Positions 50,933 through 61,311 of a DNA stretch of 64,000 bases are shown piece by piece; the first letter of the stretch is position 1; every line of letters begins with the position of its first letter. The DNA comes from Paracoccus aminovorans (GTDB taxonomy: Bacteria > Pseudomonadota > Alphaproteobacteria > Rhodobacterales > Rhodobacteraceae). The DNA lies in assembly GCF_900005615.1 (NCBI RefSeq), contig NZ_LN832559.1, positions 1,146,837 to 1,210,836 on the forward strand, read 5' to 3'. The position numbers were made by a program, and so were the translations under genes. The notes under the pieces were generated by a model. The model did no database searches and was not told the DNA's origin. It saw only the letters and a program-made list of their open reading frames with translations.

Positions 50933-52417
50933 ATGGCGAAAGATCAGAAGAAACAGCCCCGACCCAAGGCGGAAACGCCCAAGGGGTTCCGCGACTATTT
51001 CGGCGCGGACGTGACCGAGCGCAAGCAGATGCTGGACCGCATCGCCGAGATCTATCATCGCCACGGCTTCGAGCCCCTGGAAACCAGCGCCGTCGAGACC
51101 GTCGAGGCGCTGGGCAAGTTCCTGCCCGACGTGGACCGTCCCAATGCCGGCGTCTTCGCCTGGCAAGAGGCCGAGGTGCCGGGCGGCGGCGCCGGCGACT
51201 GGCTGGCGCTGCGCTATGACCTGACCGCGCCCCTGGCGCGCGTGGCGGCGCAGTTCCGAAACGACCTGCCCAGCCCCTATCGCCGCTATGCCATGGGCCC
51301 GGTCTGGCGCAACGAAAAGCCGGGGCCGGGCCGGTTCCGCCAGTTCTATCAATGCGATGCCGATACCGTGGGTTCCGCCTCGGTCGCCGCGGATGCCGAG
51401 ATCTGCGCCATGCTGGCGGCGGCGCTGGAACATGCCGGAATCGCCCGCGGCGACTACCTGATCCGCATCAACAACCGCAAGGTGCTGAACGGCATCCTGG
51501 AAGCCATGGGCGTGGCCGAGGGCAAGCCCGCGGACGACGTGCTGCGCACCATCGACAAGTTCGACAAGGTCGGCGAAGAGGGCGTGCGCCAGCTGCTGAC
51601 CTCGGGCCGCAAGGACGAGTCCGGCGCCTTCATCGACGGCGTGGGCCTGAGCCCGGAACAGGCCGGGCCGGTGCTGGCCTTCCTGACCTCGAAGGGCGCG
51701 GACAACGCCGCGACGCTGCAAAACCTGCGCGCCGCCGTCGGTGCCTCGGCCGTGGGCGCCGAGGGGGTCGAGGAACTGGCCCAGATCAGCGAGATGCTCG
51801 CCGCCATGGGTGTGGGCGAGGATCGCGCCGTCATCGACCCCTCGATCGTGCGCGGCCTGGGCTATTACACCGGCCCGGTCTTCGAGGCCGAGCTAACCTT
51901 CGAGATCCTCGACGACAAGGGTCGCAAGCGCCAGTTCGGCTCGGTCGCGGGCGGCGGACGCTACGACGGGTTGGTCGAACGCTTCACCGGCCAGAAGGTA
52001 CCGGCGACCGGCGTCTCCATCGGCGTGGATCGGCTTCTGGCCGCGCTGCGCGCCAAGGGGCTGATGGGCGGCACCGAGCCGGGTCCGGTCGTCGTCACCG
52101 TCATGGACCGCGAGCGCATGGCTGATTACCAGGCCATGGCGGCGGAACTGCGCGCCGCCGGCATCCGCGCCGAGGTCTATCTGGGCAACCCGAAGAACTT
52201 CGGCAACCAGCTGAAATATGCCGACAAGCGTGCCGCGCCGGTCGCGATCATCCAAGGCGCGGACGAGGCGGCGCGCGGCGTGGTGCAGGTCAAAGACCTG
52301 ATCCTGGGCGCGAAGATCGCTGCCGAGGCCAGCCACGAGGAATGGAAATCCCAGCCCGCCCAGACCGAGGTGCCGTGCGACCGGCTGGTCGCCGAAGTGC
52401 GGCGCATCCTCGGATGA
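50933..52417 (+). CDS. hisS: Histidyl-tRNA synthetase
   Basis: Class II synthetase, 494 residues. Motif 2 region ([29 protein letters not shown]), the histidine-A block [13 protein letters not shown] and motif 3 ([27 protein letters not shown]) are present, followed by the anticodon-binding domain. It is the longer alphaproteobacterial form. The stop overlaps hisZ (ATGA). Confidence 0.95.
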   Translation: MAKDQKKQPRPKAETPKGFRDYFGADVTERKQMLDRIAEIYHRHGFEPLETSAVETVEALGKFLPDVDRPNAGVFAWQEAEVPGGGAGDWLALRYDLTAPLARVAAQFRNDLPSPYRRYAMGPVWRNEKPGPGRFRQFYQCDADTVGSASVAADAEICAMLAAALEHAGIARGDYLIRINNRKVLNGILEAMGVAEGKPADDVLRTIDKFDKVGEEGVRQLLTSGRKDESGAFIDGVGLSPEQAGPVLAFLTSKGADNAATLQNLRAAVGASAVGAEGVEELAQISEMLAAMGVGEDRAVIDPSIVRGLGYYTGPVFEAELTFEILDDKGRKRQFGSVAGGGRYDGLVERFTGQKVPATGVSIGVDRLLAALRAKGLMGGTEPGPVVVTVMDRERMADYQAMAAELRAAGIRAEVYLGNPKNFGNQLKYADKRAAPVAIIQGADEAARGVVQVKDLILGAKIAAEASHEEWKSQPAQTEVPCDRLVAEVRRILG

Positions 52418-53481
52418 GCAAGCGCGAGAAACAGGCCATCGGCCAGCAGATCCTCGCCGCCTTCCGCGCCGCCGGCGCGCAGGAGGTCGCCCCCGACCTG
52501 CTGCTGCCGGCCGAGACGCTGCTGGACCTTTACGGCGAGGATATCCGCGCGCGCGCCTATGTCACCCAGGACTCGATCCGGGGCGAGATGATGCTGCGGC
52601 CGGACTTCACCGTGCCGGTCGTGCAGATGCATATGCAGAACGGCGCCGAGCCCGCGCGCTATTGCTACTTGGGCGAGGTGTTCCGCAAGCAGGACCATGG
52701 CGAGACCCAGCCCGAGCACCCGCGCGACAACGAATACCTGCAAGCCGGATTCGAGCTTTTCGCCCGAGACCCGGATGCCGATGCCGAGGTGTTTGCGCTG
52801 TTTCACGGCGTGCTGAAGCCGCTGGGCCTGCGGGCCAGCATGGGCGACATGGACCTGCTGATGGATGCGGTGCGCGCGCTGCCGCTGTCGGGCGCGCGCC
52901 GCGCCGCACTTCTGCACCACATCTGGCGGCCGCACCGCTTTGCCAAGGCGCTGGCGCGGTTCGCCGCGCCGTGCGAACCGCGCACCTGGGCCGACAGCAC
53001 GGCGCCCTGGACCGGGCTGCGCAGCCCGGAAGAGATGCAGGCGCGGCTCGACCGCCTGCGCGCCGATGCCGCCGAGGCGCCGCTGCCGGCGCTCTGGGTC
53101 GCGCGGCTCGAGCGGCTGTTTGCCATCGACGCCCCGGCGCCCGAGGCGCTGCGCGAGCTGCGCGGGCTTGCCGCCGACATCCCCGACATCGCGCCGGCGG
53201 TGGACCGGCTGGAACGCAACCTCGGCCTGCTCTCGGCACGCGGCATCGACGTCGGGGCGATCCGGTTCGACGCCAGCCACGGCCGGCACACGATGGAATA
53301 TTACGACGGCATGACCTTCAGCTTCACCGCCCCGGGCCGGGCCGACTGGCCGCCGGTCGCCACCGGCGGGCGCTACGATGCGCTGGCCGCGGTGCTGGGC
53401 CAGGCGCAGGACCGCGCGATCCCGGCGGTGGGCGGCATCATCCGCCCCGGGCTGGTCCATGAACTGGGGGGGCTCGCATGA
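52414..53481 (+). CDS. hisZ: ATP phosphoribosyltransferase regulatory subunit
   Basis: A 355-residue HisRS paralogue that does not charge tRNA but forms a hetero-octamer with short HisG and provides histidine feedback. It keeps the class II core ([35 protein letters not shown]) but lacks the anticodon domain. Overlaps hisS and hisG by ATGA at both ends. Confidence 0.93.
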   Translation: MSKREKQAIGQQILAAFRAAGAQEVAPDLLLPAETLLDLYGEDIRARAYVTQDSIRGEMMLRPDFTVPVVQMHMQNGAEPARYCYLGEVFRKQDHGETQPEHPRDNEYLQAGFELFARDPDADAEVFALFHGVLKPLGLRASMGDMDLLMDAVRALPLSGARRAALLHHIWRPHRFAKALARFAAPCEPRTWADSTAPWTGLRSPEEMQARLDRLRADAAEAPLPALWVARLERLFAIDAPAPEALRELRGLAADIPDIAPAVDRLERNLGLLSARGIDVGAIRFDASHGRHTMEYYDGMTFSFTAPGRADWPPVATGGRYDALAAVLGQAQDRAIPAVGGIIRPGLVHELGGLA

Positions 53482-54155
53482 TCCGGCTGGGCGTGCCGTC
53501 CAAGGGGCGGCTGATGGAGCAGACCTTCGACTGGTTCGCGGCCCGCGGTGTGCGGTTGTCGCGCGCGGGCTCGGACCGCGAATATGCCGGCCGGGTCGAT
53601 GGTGCAGAGAATGTCGCGCTGGTGCTGTTGTCGGCGGGCGAGATCCCGCGCGAACTGCAGGCCGGCCGCATCCATCTGGGCGTGACCGGCACCGACCTGA
53701 TCCGCGAGAAGTTGGCCGGCTGGCGCAGCCATGTCGAGGAACTGGCGCCGATGGGCTTCGGCCATGCTGACCTGATCCTGGCCGTGCCGGCCTGCTGGCG
53801 CGATTGCGAGACCTTGGACGATTTCGCCACCATCGCCCGCGACTTCCGTGCCGAGCACGGCTTTCGCCTGCGCATCGCCACGAAATACCATCGGCTGGTG
53901 CGGGCCTGGCTTTCGGTCGAGGAGGTCGCGGATTACCAGCTGGTCGACAGCCAGGGCGCGACCGAAGGCACGGTGGCCAACCTGACCGCCGAGGCGATTG
54001 CCGACATCACCTCCTCGGGCGAGACGCTGCGGGCGAACCACCTGAAGATCATCGAGGGCGCGCCGATCCTGCGCAGCCAGGCGACGCTGCTGCGCTCGGT
54101 CGCGGCCGGGGACGAGGCCGAGGTGCGGGAATTCGCCGCCCGGCTGGGGATCTAG
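53478..54155 (+). CDS. hisG: ATP phosphoribosyltransferase catalytic subunit, short form
   Basis: First enzyme of histidine synthesis, joining ATP and PRPP. At 225 residues it is the short HisG that depends on HisZ. Motifs: LGVPSKGRLMEQT, the GVTGTDLIRE loop and the PRPP-binding block LVDSQGATEGTVANLTAEAIADITSSG. The hisS-hisZ-hisG chain couples histidine synthesis and tRNA charging. Confidence 0.94.
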   Translation: MIRLGVPSKGRLMEQTFDWFAARGVRLSRAGSDREYAGRVDGAENVALVLLSAGEIPRELQAGRIHLGVTGTDLIREKLAGWRSHVEELAPMGFGHADLILAVPACWRDCETLDDFATIARDFRAEHGFRLRIATKYHRLVRAWLSVEEVADYQLVDSQGATEGTVANLTAEAIADITSSGETLRANHLKIIEGAPILRSQATLLRSVAAGDEAEVREFAARLGI

Positions 54156-54208
54156 CAACCGCGGGCGGGGCAGGGGCGTTTCCCTTGGCAACCAACCGGA
54201 GGAAACCG

Positions 54209-54580
54209 ATGCGCCTGCCCATCCTGCTGATCGCCCTTGCCGCCGCCACCCCCGCCCTGGCCTCCAGCGACGAAGCCTGGGAGCAGTTCCGCGCCGACGT
54301 GGAAAAGGCCTGCACGGCGCTGGCGCCGGCCGAGGGCGAGACGGCGATCGAGATCAACCCCTTCGGGTCCGAGAACTATGGCGCGGCATTGCTGATCACC
54401 ACGCTGGCCGACGGCGGCGCCGACCGCTATGTCTGCATCTACGACAAGAAGGCCAAGACGGCCGAGCTGACCGCCGCCTTCGAGCAGCCCAAGGATGTGT
54501 CGATGCCGGCCGTGACCAGCGACGGCAATGTCGTGCCCGAGGAAACGACCAAGACGGATACGCATCTGGTCGATCCCTGA
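54209..54580 (+). CDS. Exported protein of unknown function
   Basis: A 123-residue protein with a signal peptide (MRLPILLIALAAATPALA) and a small mature domain (DEAWEQFRADVEKACTAL, then DRYVCIYDKKAKTAELT) with two cysteines that could form a disulfide. ATG 54209 follows GGAGGAAA, 53 bases after hisG; it may be co-transcribed with hisG. No family motif. Confidence 0.7.
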   Translation: MRLPILLIALAAATPALASSDEAWEQFRADVEKACTALAPAEGETAIEINPFGSENYGAALLITTLADGGADRYVCIYDKKAKTAELTAAFEQPKDVSMPAVTSDGNVVPEETTKTDTHLVDP

Positions 54581-54604
54581 CGTTTACCCCGGCTTGCCCG
54601 GTCG

Positions 54605-54633
54605 CAATTGAGTATTTGAAAAACGGAAAAAGC
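54605..54633 (-). repeat. Partial gene-end repeat after ftsY
   Basis: On the minus strand the ftsY stop is followed at once by GGCTTTTTCCGTTTTTC-AAATACTC. It keeps the TTTTTCCGTT...AAATAC core but has lost the CCCCGGGG part. Confidence 0.55.
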
Positions 54634-54634
54634 C

Positions 54635-55645
54635 TCAGTCGAGGCCGACCAGCGCCCGGGCGAAGTCGCGGGCGTCGAAGGCGTCGAGGTCGTCGATCTG
54701 TTCTCCGACGCCGATGGCATGGATCGGCAGGCCGAAGCGGTCGGCCAGCGCCACCAGCACGCCGCCGCGCGCGGTGCCGTCGAGCTTGGTCATGACGAGG
54801 CCCGAGACATCGGCAAGCTTTCGGAAGGTCTCGACCTGGCTCAGCGCGTTCTGGCCGGTGGTGGCGTCCAGAACCAGCAGGGTGTTGTGCGGCGCCGAGG
54901 GGTCCTTCTTGCGGATGACGCGGACGATCTTGGCCAGTTCCTCCATCAGGTCCTGGCGGTTCTGCAAGCGGCCGGCGGTGTCGATCATCAAGAGGTCGGC
55001 GCCCTCGGCCTCGGCCCGGGTCATGGCGTCGAAGGCGAGGCTGGCGGGGTCCGAACCCTCGGGCGCGGTCATCACCGGGACGCCGGCGCGCTGACCCCAG
55101 ACCTGCAATTGCTCGACAGCGGCGGCGCGGAAGGTGTCGCCGGCGGCGATGACGACATTCTTGCCCGCCGCCTTGAACTGGCTCGCCAGCTTGCCGATGG
55201 TGGTGGTCTTGCCCGAGCCGTTCACGCCCACCACCAGCACCACCTGCGGCCGCTTGGGATAGATCGGCAGGGGCTTGGCGACCGGGGTCATGATCCGGGC
55301 GATCTCGGCGGCCAGAAGCTCCTTCAGTTCGGTGGCCGAGATGCGGCGGCCCATGCGGCCCTCGGCGATATTGGCGGTGACGCGCAGCGCGGTCTCGACC
55401 CCCATGTCTGCCTGGATCAGCATCTCTTCCAACTGCTCGAGCATCTCGTCGTCGAGCTCGCGCCGCGGCTCGGCAGTCTCGGCGCCGCCGAAGATCCGGC
55501 CCAGCAGACCGGGCTTCGCCGCCTCGGGCTGAGGCGCCGGCGCCGCGACGGGTGCTTCGCCTTCAGAGACGATCCCGTCCAGCCCCTCGCCGATCTTCGA
55601 GGAGGACCGCGTCAGCCGGTCGCGCAGCTTCGAGAAAAACGACAT
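54635..55645 (-). CDS. ftsY: Signal recognition particle receptor FtsY
   Basis: SRP GTPase at the inner membrane, 336 residues. A short acidic A region (residues 1-60) precedes the NG domain: [15 protein letters not shown] (G1 near 141), [24 protein letters not shown] and [10 protein letters not shown]. Short A domain as in many alphaproteobacteria. ATG 55645. Confidence 0.95.
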   Translation of the reverse strand: MSFFSKLRDRLTRSSSKIGEGLDGIVSEGEAPVAAPAPQPEAAKPGLLGRIFGGAETAEPRRELDDEMLEQLEEMLIQADMGVETALRVTANIAEGRMGRRISATELKELLAAEIARIMTPVAKPLPIYPKRPQVVLVVGVNGSGKTTTIGKLASQFKAAGKNVVIAAGDTFRAAAVEQLQVWGQRAGVPVMTAPEGSDPASLAFDAMTRAEAEGADLLMIDTAGRLQNRQDLMEELAKIVRVIRKKDPSAPHNTLLVLDATTGQNALSQVETFRKLADVSGLVMTKLDGTARGGVLVALADRFGLPIHAIGVGEQIDDLDAFDARDFARALVGLD

Positions 55646-55720
55646 GCCAGATCCTTTTGCCAATCGCCCGGAACCTAGGCTTTCCCGGCCGAAAGGAAAA
55701 GGGCGCCGCGAAACCGGCGC

Positions 55721-55767
55721 CGCTTCTTTCTTTGGGCAAATATCCCGGGGTGGGGCAGAGCCCCACG
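55721..55767 (+). repeat. Gene-end repeat copy upstream of an AT-rich island
   Basis: CGCTTCTTTCTTTGGGC-AAATATCCCGGGG, then GGGGCAGAGCCCC. Same order as at 26801 and 50619, but here it does not follow a plus-strand gene; an AT-rich island is attached, as after xth. Confidence 0.65.
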
Positions 55768-55770
55768 GCG

Positions 55771-55825
55771 AATTTCGAAAGGTTTGATTTTGAATCGAAA
55801 TTATATATAATAAAATCAAATTGTT
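55771..55825. repeat. AT-rich island B with nested inverted repeats
   Basis: AATTTCGA (55771-55778) / TCGAAATT (55795-55802) and TTTGATTTT (55783-55791) / AAAATCAAA (55812-55820) are perfect and interleaved, around ATTATATATAAT. Related to island A at 47518. No gene lies inside. Confidence 0.6.
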
Positions 55826-55910
55826 GCGATGGGTAAATCCTATGCGGTTTGATACCAGAAACTTAAGAATGGCGTTTATTCTTCTCGCTTTAATGTGGCT
55901 GAAGCAGACT

Positions 55911-56870
55911 TCAGGCGGTCATCTTCGGTTTCTGAGCGGGTTTCATGCTGCCGGTGCCCATCGCGGGACGTTCGTTGTTGCACGTCCACAGCCGGTCAGT
56001 CGCGATCTGCTGCGGCTTCTCGATGGTCCAGCCATTCATGCCGCACCGTCCGGCCGCAACGCACGACACAGCGTTCTGCTGTGGCTTGCCGGGCTGAATG
56101 TGGTTCAGCGCAATGCCCTGTTTACCGGGCGGGACCATCGGCGTTGAACGGATGTATTCCGGGCCATTGTCGACCGTATAGCCCAGGGTCGGCCACGCCA
56201 TTCGATGTGGAGGAGGGGCGGGAAACGGTCCAGTGGACTGTTTTCCCGATGATCTGGTTCAGCGACCGGAGCCCGCGCTCGAACGGAAGCGAGACGTCCT
56301 CGATGCCCAGGCCTTCGCCGTTGAAGTCGTCCGGCACCTTCAGCAGGCGGAGCTGGCGGCCATCGGCGAGACAGTCGGCCATGAATCGAAGATCCGCGAA
56401 GCAAATTCCATGGACCAGACTGTATGGGAGCCTCCGGAACGCTTGGCACTTCGGGCTTGTCACGCCTGATCCATCGCTGGGGCTTGATCCGCACGTTCAA
56501 CGTCAGTTCGCAATGGATCCGATGGACAGGCTTGCGGTTCCATGGGCGCCCCTGGACGTTGCGCATGTGCAAGAAGCACAGAAGCCCCAGATTCTGTGTG
56601 TCTTTGTCAGCCCTTCCAGCAGCTTCGCGACATGCTCATCGCGCTTCGAACTGTATCGAAAGCAGGTCTCGCCGACACCGAAGGCACGGCAGGTCAGCGC
56701 AGTCCCCTGTCCCCTTCGTCGCCACAGCCTTCTCGGCCAGTTCCCGGCGTTGTGCGGGCCGTGTCATTTTTTCCAAGGCTTCCTTCGGCAGATCAGGCTG
56801 CACGTCCACATCCGCGAACATGCGTTTGAGCCGCCGGTTCTCATCCTCTGGCGGCTTGCCGATCTCGCCT
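55911..56870 (-). pseudogene. Degenerate IS3-family transposase (OrfA end and OrfB)
   Basis: Fragments in three frames follow an IS3 transposase: EDENRRLKRMFADV, KMTRPAQRRELAEKAVATKG, ELTLNVRIKPQRWIRRDKPEV, FMADCLADGRQLRLLKVPDDFN, EGLGIEDVSLPFERGLRSLNQII, DNGPEYIRS, KQGIALNHIQPGKPQQNA, and a PAQKPKMTA end. It belongs to the same IS3 branch as the remnant at 31153, not that of the intact element at 47718. Many frameshifts and stops. After NQIIG it is split by a 40-bp palindromic insertion. Confidence 0.8.
56207..56246. repeat. Palindromic element copy 2 with 4-bp target duplication
   Basis: GGGAAACGGTCCA and GGACTGTTTTCCC form a near-perfect palindrome at 56220-56247 inside a 40-bp insertion flanked by CGAT on both sides (56203-56206 and 56247-56250). 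Removing it and one CGAT restores the transposase reading NQIIEWRGRPW across the junction. Confidence 0.7.
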
Positions 56871-57203
56871 GTTCTCGTGGCAGAGCATCGCCGTCGACAC
56901 CGCTTCGGGCGCGCCGAAAAAACTGAACGACCCGGAGTTGCAGACCTTGATCGCCGCGCGGGTCGACCGACCTTCGCGGAAATCGCCTCGGATGTCGCGC
57001 AGCATTTCACGCGCAGCCGCCGCGTCGGCAGGGCCCGCGATCCATGACTGGCGGAAACGGGAAGGCCGGCCCGGCCGGTCCGGTGCATAACCGACCGCCG
57101 GACCGCCTCGGATGGTCTACGGACGTCGCGGCTCTTCCGAGGTCAAACCCACTGTTACCGCAGGATCAGTGATCGTGAGATACGACACCCACGAGCCGCG
57201 AGA
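56871..57203. other. Region without a firm gene
   Basis: A plus-strand fragment reads LNDPELQTLIAARVDRP and, after a frameshift, TFAEIASDVAQHFTRSRRVGR, which looks like a decayed small helix-turn-helix protein (about 56925-57049). Otherwise nothing is recognised up to the aldolase stop. Confidence 0.3.
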
Positions 57204-58133
57204 TCAGGCCTTGCCCAGATAGATGTCGACCAGCTTCTGCAGCATCTCCAGCGCATCCTCGCGCGAACGCTGGAAGCTGTTGCGGCCGATGATCGAGCCG
57301 TTGCCGCCGCCGTCGCGGATGGCGCGGGCGTCGTCAAAGACCGCGTCCGCACCCTTGGCCGCGCCGCCCGAGAACACCACGATGCGGCGGCCGTTGAACG
57401 AGGCTTCCATGCAATGCGCCACGCGCTTGGCCTGGGTCGAGATGTCGATCTTCTTGTCTTCGTAGACTTTCTTCGCTTCCGGCAGCATCAGGTGGTCCGT
57501 GGAGAGCTTGATCTTGATGATATGCGCGCCGATCAGCGCCGCGATCTGGGCGGCATAGGCGGCGATGTCGATGGCGGTTTCGCCGTCCTTGGTGATCGCC
57601 TCGCCGCGCGGATAGGACCAGATCACGGTCGCCACGCCCTTGGCGGCGGCCTCTTTCCGCATCTCGACGATCTCTTCGACCATGTCGAGCGCCATGTCCG
57701 AGCCCGGGTAGATGGTGAAGCCGATGGCCGAGCAGCCCAGCCGCAGCGCGTCGTCGACCGAAGCCGTGATCGCCTGGTTCTTGCCGGCGGTGTCCGACAT
57801 CAGCGAATTGGCCGAGTTCACTTTCAGGATCGTCGGGATTTGGCCGGCGAAGGTGTCGGCGCCCGCCTCGATCATGCCCAAGGGGGCGGCATAGGCGTTC
57901 AGCCCGGCGTCGATGGCCAGCTGGTAATGGTAATGCGGGTCATAGCCGGCCGGGTTCGGGGCGAAGCTGCGCGCCGGCCCATGCTCGAAGCCCTGGTCCA
58001 CCGGCAGGATGATCATCTTGCCGGTGCCGGCCAGCTTGCCGGTCATCAGCATGCGGGCCAGTTGGGCCTTCACACCAGGCGCTTCGCCCTCGTAATTCGC
58101 GAGGATCTTGCGGACGGTATCGGTCATCTGCAT
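57204..58133 (-). CDS. fbaB: Class I (DhnA-type) fructose-bisphosphate aldolase
   Basis: Cleaves fructose-1,6-bisphosphate to the two triose phosphates through a Schiff base. The 309-residue barrel has IILPVDQGFEHGPARSF, the likely Schiff-base lysine in IIKIKLSTDHL near residue 208, and phosphate-binding segments VVFSGGAAKG and GSIIGRNSFQRSREDAL. Start 58133 has GGAG 6 bases upstream; ATG 58145 would add four residues and overlap that site. Two small membrane genes and pgk follow on the map. Confidence 0.92.
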   Translation of the reverse strand: MQMTDTVRKILANYEGEAPGVKAQLARMLMTGKLAGTGKMIILPVDQGFEHGPARSFAPNPAGYDPHYHYQLAIDAGLNAYAAPLGMIEAGADTFAGQIPTILKVNSANSLMSDTAGKNQAITASVDDALRLGCSAIGFTIYPGSDMALDMVEEIVEMRKEAAAKGVATVIWSYPRGEAITKDGETAIDIAAYAAQIAALIGAHIIKIKLSTDHLMLPEAKKVYEDKKIDISTQAKRVAHCMEASFNGRRIVVFSGGAAKGADAVFDDARAIRDGGGNGSIIGRNSFQRSREDALEMLQKLVDIYLGKA

Positions 58134-58262
58134 CGGGAACTCCATGTCGAGAATGGCGGCTGCTTAGCAGACCCCCGGCGAAGGGCAATCCGGGTTGCGC
58201 TAACGGAACCCGCAAGCCCGCCGGGCGTTTCCCTTGCGTCAGCTATACGGGAGGGACTTCCC

Positions 58263-58466
58263 ATGGCAAACGAAGATCCGGCCGGCATTCCAGAACAGAT
58301 CCGCCAGAACCGGCCCTTCTTTCTGGTGCTGGGATTGGCGTTCGTGATCGCGATCGGCACCTTTCTCTACGTCCTGTTTCTCGACACCGGTCCCAAGGAC
58401 ATCGAGCGCAACCCGCCTCCGGCGATCGCCGCCCCGGCGGAACCTGCGCCCGCACCGAAGCAATAA
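58263..58466 (+). CDS. Small single-pass membrane protein
   Basis: A 67-residue protein with an acidic N-terminus, one transmembrane helix (FFLVLGLAFVIAIGTFLYVLFL, about residues 19-40) and a Pro/Ala-rich tail. The site GGGAGGG precedes ATG 58263. It is divergent from fbaB. Function unknown. Confidence 0.68.
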   Translation: MANEDPAGIPEQIRQNRPFFLVLGLAFVIAIGTFLYVLFLDTGPKDIERNPPPAIAAPAEPAPAPKQ

Positions 58467-58573
58467 CGCCCCGGACCGCTAGTCGCGCTGCGGCCGGTAA
58501 AGGTGTTTCGTTGACAACCGTCGCGGGAACCGCCCCGCGTCGGGGCGGGTTGTGCCGGGAAAGGAAACGTCCC

Positions 58574-58765
58574 ATGTCGCACGGCAGCCATTCGCCCCGC
58601 ATCGTCCCCATCGTCGCCATGGCGCTGGCAGTCGCCATTGCCGGCGTCGGAGTGGCGCTGTTCGTTACCGCCGAGTCCAAGCGTTCGCGCCCGGTCCCGG
58701 CCCAGTCCTCGCCGCTGGCGGTTCAGTCCGCCGTCCCCGCCGGCAACCGCGGGCAGGCCGACTGA
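58574..58765 (+). CDS. Small membrane-anchored hypothetical protein
   Basis: A 63-residue protein with one N-terminal hydrophobic helix (IVPIVAMALAVAIAGVGVALFV) and a short basic, Pro/Ser-rich tail. ATG 58574 follows AAAGGAAA. It lies between the 58263 gene and convergent pgk; no motif. Confidence 0.62.
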   Translation: MSHGSHSPRIVPIVAMALAVAIAGVGVALFVTAESKRSRPVPAQSSPLAVQSAVPAGNRGQAD

Positions 58766-58784
58766 ACCGGGGCAGCGTCAGCCG

Positions 58785-59981
58785 TCAGGACTTTCGCAGC
58801 GCCGCGACGCCGGGCAGTTCCTTGCCCTCCATCCATTCCAGGAAGGCGCCGCCGGCGGTCGAGATGAAGGTGAAATCGGCCGACACCCCGGCCTTGTTCA
58901 GCGCCGCCACCGTATCGCCGCCCCCCGCGACCGAGATCAGCTTGCCTTCGCGCGTCAGCCGCGCCGCCTCTTGCGCGGCGGCATTGGTCGCGGCGTCGAA
59001 GGGCGGAATCTCGAAGGCGCCCAGCGGGCCGTTCCAGATCAGCGTCCGGCTGGACTCGAAGACCTCACGGATATGCGCCACGGTCGTGGGGCCGGCGTCC
59101 AGGATCATCGCATCCGGCGGACAGGCGTCGGCCGCCACCGTCTCGCTGGCCGCGCCGGCCTTGAATTCCCGCGCCACCACCACGTCGGTGGGCAGATGGA
59201 TCTTGCAGCCGGTCTTCTCGGCCTTGGCCAGGATCTCGCGGGCGGTATCGGCCATGTCGCGTTCGGCCAGCGACTTGCCGACCTCGACCCCTTGGGCGAC
59301 CAGGAAGGTGTTCGCCATGCCGCCGCCGATCACCAGGTGATCCACCTTCTCGATCAGGTTGCCGAGCAGGTCGAGCTTGGTCGAGACCTTGGCGCCGCCG
59401 ACCACCGCCACCACCGGGCGCTGCGGATTGCCAAGCGCCGCGTCCAGTGCCTTCAGCTCGGCCTCCATCAGCCGGCCGGCGGCGGCGGGCAGCAGCCGCG
59501 CCAGCCCCTCGGTCGAGGCGTGGGCGCGATGCGCGGCCGAGAAGGCGTCGTTGACATAGGCCTGCCCCAGCGCCGCCAGCGAGGCGGCGAAGGTCGCGTC
59601 GTTTTCCTCTTCGCCGGGATAGAAGCGGGTGTTTTCCAGCAGCGCCACGTCGCCCGGCTTCAGGTCGGCCACCACGCGCTTGGCCGGGCCGCCGATGGCT
59701 TCCTCGGCGAATTTCACCGGCTGGCCCAGCGCCGCCTCCAGCGCCGGAAGCACGATCTTCAGGCTCATCGAATCCACGCGCTTGCCCTTGGGACGGTCGA
59801 AATGCGCCAGCAGCACCGGGATGCCGCCCTTGGCCTGGATGTCCTTGACGGTCGGCACGATCTTCTCGATCCGGGTGGCGTCGGTAACCTGGCCGTTCTC
59901 GACCGGGACGTTCACGTCCACGCGGACCAGCACCACCTTGCCGTCCAGATCCAGGTCGTCGATCGTGTTGAAGTCCGCCAT
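58785..59981 (-). CDS. pgk: Phosphoglycerate kinase
   Basis: Transfers phosphate from 1,3-bisphosphoglycerate to ADP. The 398-residue product has [11 protein letters not shown] near residue 20, [45 protein letters not shown] and the nucleotide loop [14 protein letters not shown] 59981 follows AGGAAAGGGA. Confidence 0.96.
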   Translation of the reverse strand: MADFNTIDDLDLDGKVVLVRVDVNVPVENGQVTDATRIEKIVPTVKDIQAKGGIPVLLAHFDRPKGKRVDSMSLKIVLPALEAALGQPVKFAEEAIGGPAKRVVADLKPGDVALLENTRFYPGEEENDATFAASLAALGQAYVNDAFSAAHRAHASTEGLARLLPAAAGRLMEAELKALDAALGNPQRPVVAVVGGAKVSTKLDLLGNLIEKVDHLVIGGGMANTFLVAQGVEVGKSLAERDMADTAREILAKAEKTGCKIHLPTDVVVAREFKAGAASETVAADACPPDAMILDAGPTTVAHIREVFESSRTLIWNGPLGAFEIPPFDAATNAAAQEAARLTREGKLISVAGGGDTVAALNKAGVSADFTFISTAGGAFLEWMEGKELPGVAALRKS

Positions 59982-60157
59982 GCTCTCGTCCCTTTCCTGT
60001 CGGGCTGACGCGCCCGTGCCGGGTTTTCCCGCATCATGACATTTTCGTCAACCGGCGCTCTGGCCGGCGCCGGCGGCGAACCGCCCCGCAATGGCGGCGT
60101 TGTCTGCACGGCACGAAATGCTTATGCCTTTGCCAAAGCCATCAGAAGGAGAACCCC

Positions 60158-60667
60158 ATGGCCGAGATCAAGGATCCCGAGAACACGGTCATCATCGCGC
60201 TGAAGGACGGCCCGGTGGTGATCGAGCTGCTGCCCGACGTGGCGCCCAAGCACGTCGAGCGCATGAAGGAACTGGCTCGGGCCGGCAAATACGACAACGT
60301 GGCCTTCCACCGCGTGATCGAGGGCTTCATGGCCCAGACCGGCGACGTGGAACATGCCAACATGGAAAGCGACTACAACCCCGGCCGCGCCGGCACCGGC
60401 GGCTCGGACCTGCCGGACCTGCCGGCCGAGTTCTCGCGCCTGCCGCATGACCGCGGCACGCTGGGCGCCGCGCGCTCGATGAACCCGAACTCGGCCAACA
60501 GCCAGTTCTTCATCAACTTCAAGGACAACCATTTCCTGAACGGCCAGTACACCGTCTATGGCCGCGTCATCGAGGGCATGGAGCATGTCGACAAGATCGC
60601 CCGCGGCGAGCCGCCGGCGAGCCCCGACCGGATGATCTCGGTGAAGGTGGCGGCCGATGTGGAATAA
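60158..60667 (+). CDS. ppiB: Cytoplasmic peptidyl-prolyl cis-trans isomerase (cyclophilin)
   Basis: A 169-residue cyclophilin without a signal peptide. The active-site block VAFHRVIEGFMAQTGD (Arg near 51) and [11 protein letters not shown] are present. ATG 60158 follows AGAAGGAGAA. Its 3' end overlaps the next cyclophilin gene by 11 bases. Confidence 0.92.
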   Translation: MAEIKDPENTVIIALKDGPVVIELLPDVAPKHVERMKELARAGKYDNVAFHRVIEGFMAQTGDVEHANMESDYNPGRAGTGGSDLPDLPAEFSRLPHDRGTLGAARSMNPNSANSQFFINFKDNHFLNGQYTVYGRVIEGMEHVDKIARGEPPASPDRMISVKVAADVE

Positions 60668-61250
60668 GCTGCTGATCCCCGCGCTGGTTCTGGGCGCGGC
60701 CTCGGCGCATGCGGCGGGCCTGCCGGGCGTGACCGACGGGCCGGGTCCGAACCTGGTGATCGAGGTCGCCGACGCCAAGGGCGCCGCCAAGGGCAAGATC
60801 GTGCTGGATCTCTACAACGACAAGGCGCCGAAACATGTCGAGCGTCTGGTCGGCCTGGCGAAATCCGGGGCCTATGACGGGGTGGTGTTCCATCGCGTGA
60901 TTGACGGCTTCATGGTCCAGACCGGCGACGTGGAATTCGGCAAGCATGGCGGCGACACCGCGCGCGCCGGCATGGGCGGCTCGAACCTGCCGGACCTGAA
61001 GGCCGAGTTCAACGATGTCAGCTTCCAGGCCGGCACCGTGGGCATGGCGCGCTCGCAGGATCCGAACAGCGCCAACAGCCAGTTCTTCATCGACCTGGCC
61101 CCGGCCGAGTTCCTGGACAACCAGTATACGGTCGTGGGCCAGCTGGTCGACGGCTGGGATGTGCTGAACGCCATCAAGAAGGGCGATCCGGCCGCCAATG
61201 GCGCGGTGGTCGAGCCCGATTACATGGTCAAGGTCACGGTTCAGGAGTGA
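60657..61250 (+). CDS. ppiA: Periplasmic peptidyl-prolyl cis-trans isomerase (cyclophilin)
   Basis: A 197-residue cyclophilin with a signal peptide (cleaved after SAHA, about residue 19), so it acts in the periplasm. Core motifs [16 protein letters not shown] and [13 protein letters not shown] match the preceding protein, pointing to tandem duplication with different targeting. ATG 60657 lies inside the end of ppiB. Confidence 0.9.
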   Translation: MWNKLLIPALVLGAASAHAAGLPGVTDGPGPNLVIEVADAKGAAKGKIVLDLYNDKAPKHVERLVGLAKSGAYDGVVFHRVIDGFMVQTGDVEFGKHGGDTARAGMGGSNLPDLKAEFNDVSFQAGTVGMARSQDPNSANSQFFIDLAPAEFLDNQYTVVGQLVDGWDVLNAIKKGDPAANGAVVEPDYMVKVTVQE

Positions 61251-61269
61251 TCCGGCCGACCCGACCCAG

Positions 61270-61294
61270 AAAGCCCCGCCCTCGCGGGGCTTTT
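61270..61294 (+). terminator. Rho-independent terminator of the cyclophilin pair
   Basis: AAAGCCCCG-N6-CGGGGCTTTT: a 9-bp stem ending in four T, 20 bases past the ppiA stop. The clearest intrinsic terminator in the window. Confidence 0.85.
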
Positions 61295-61311
61295 CCATCG
61301 CAGGAGGACCG

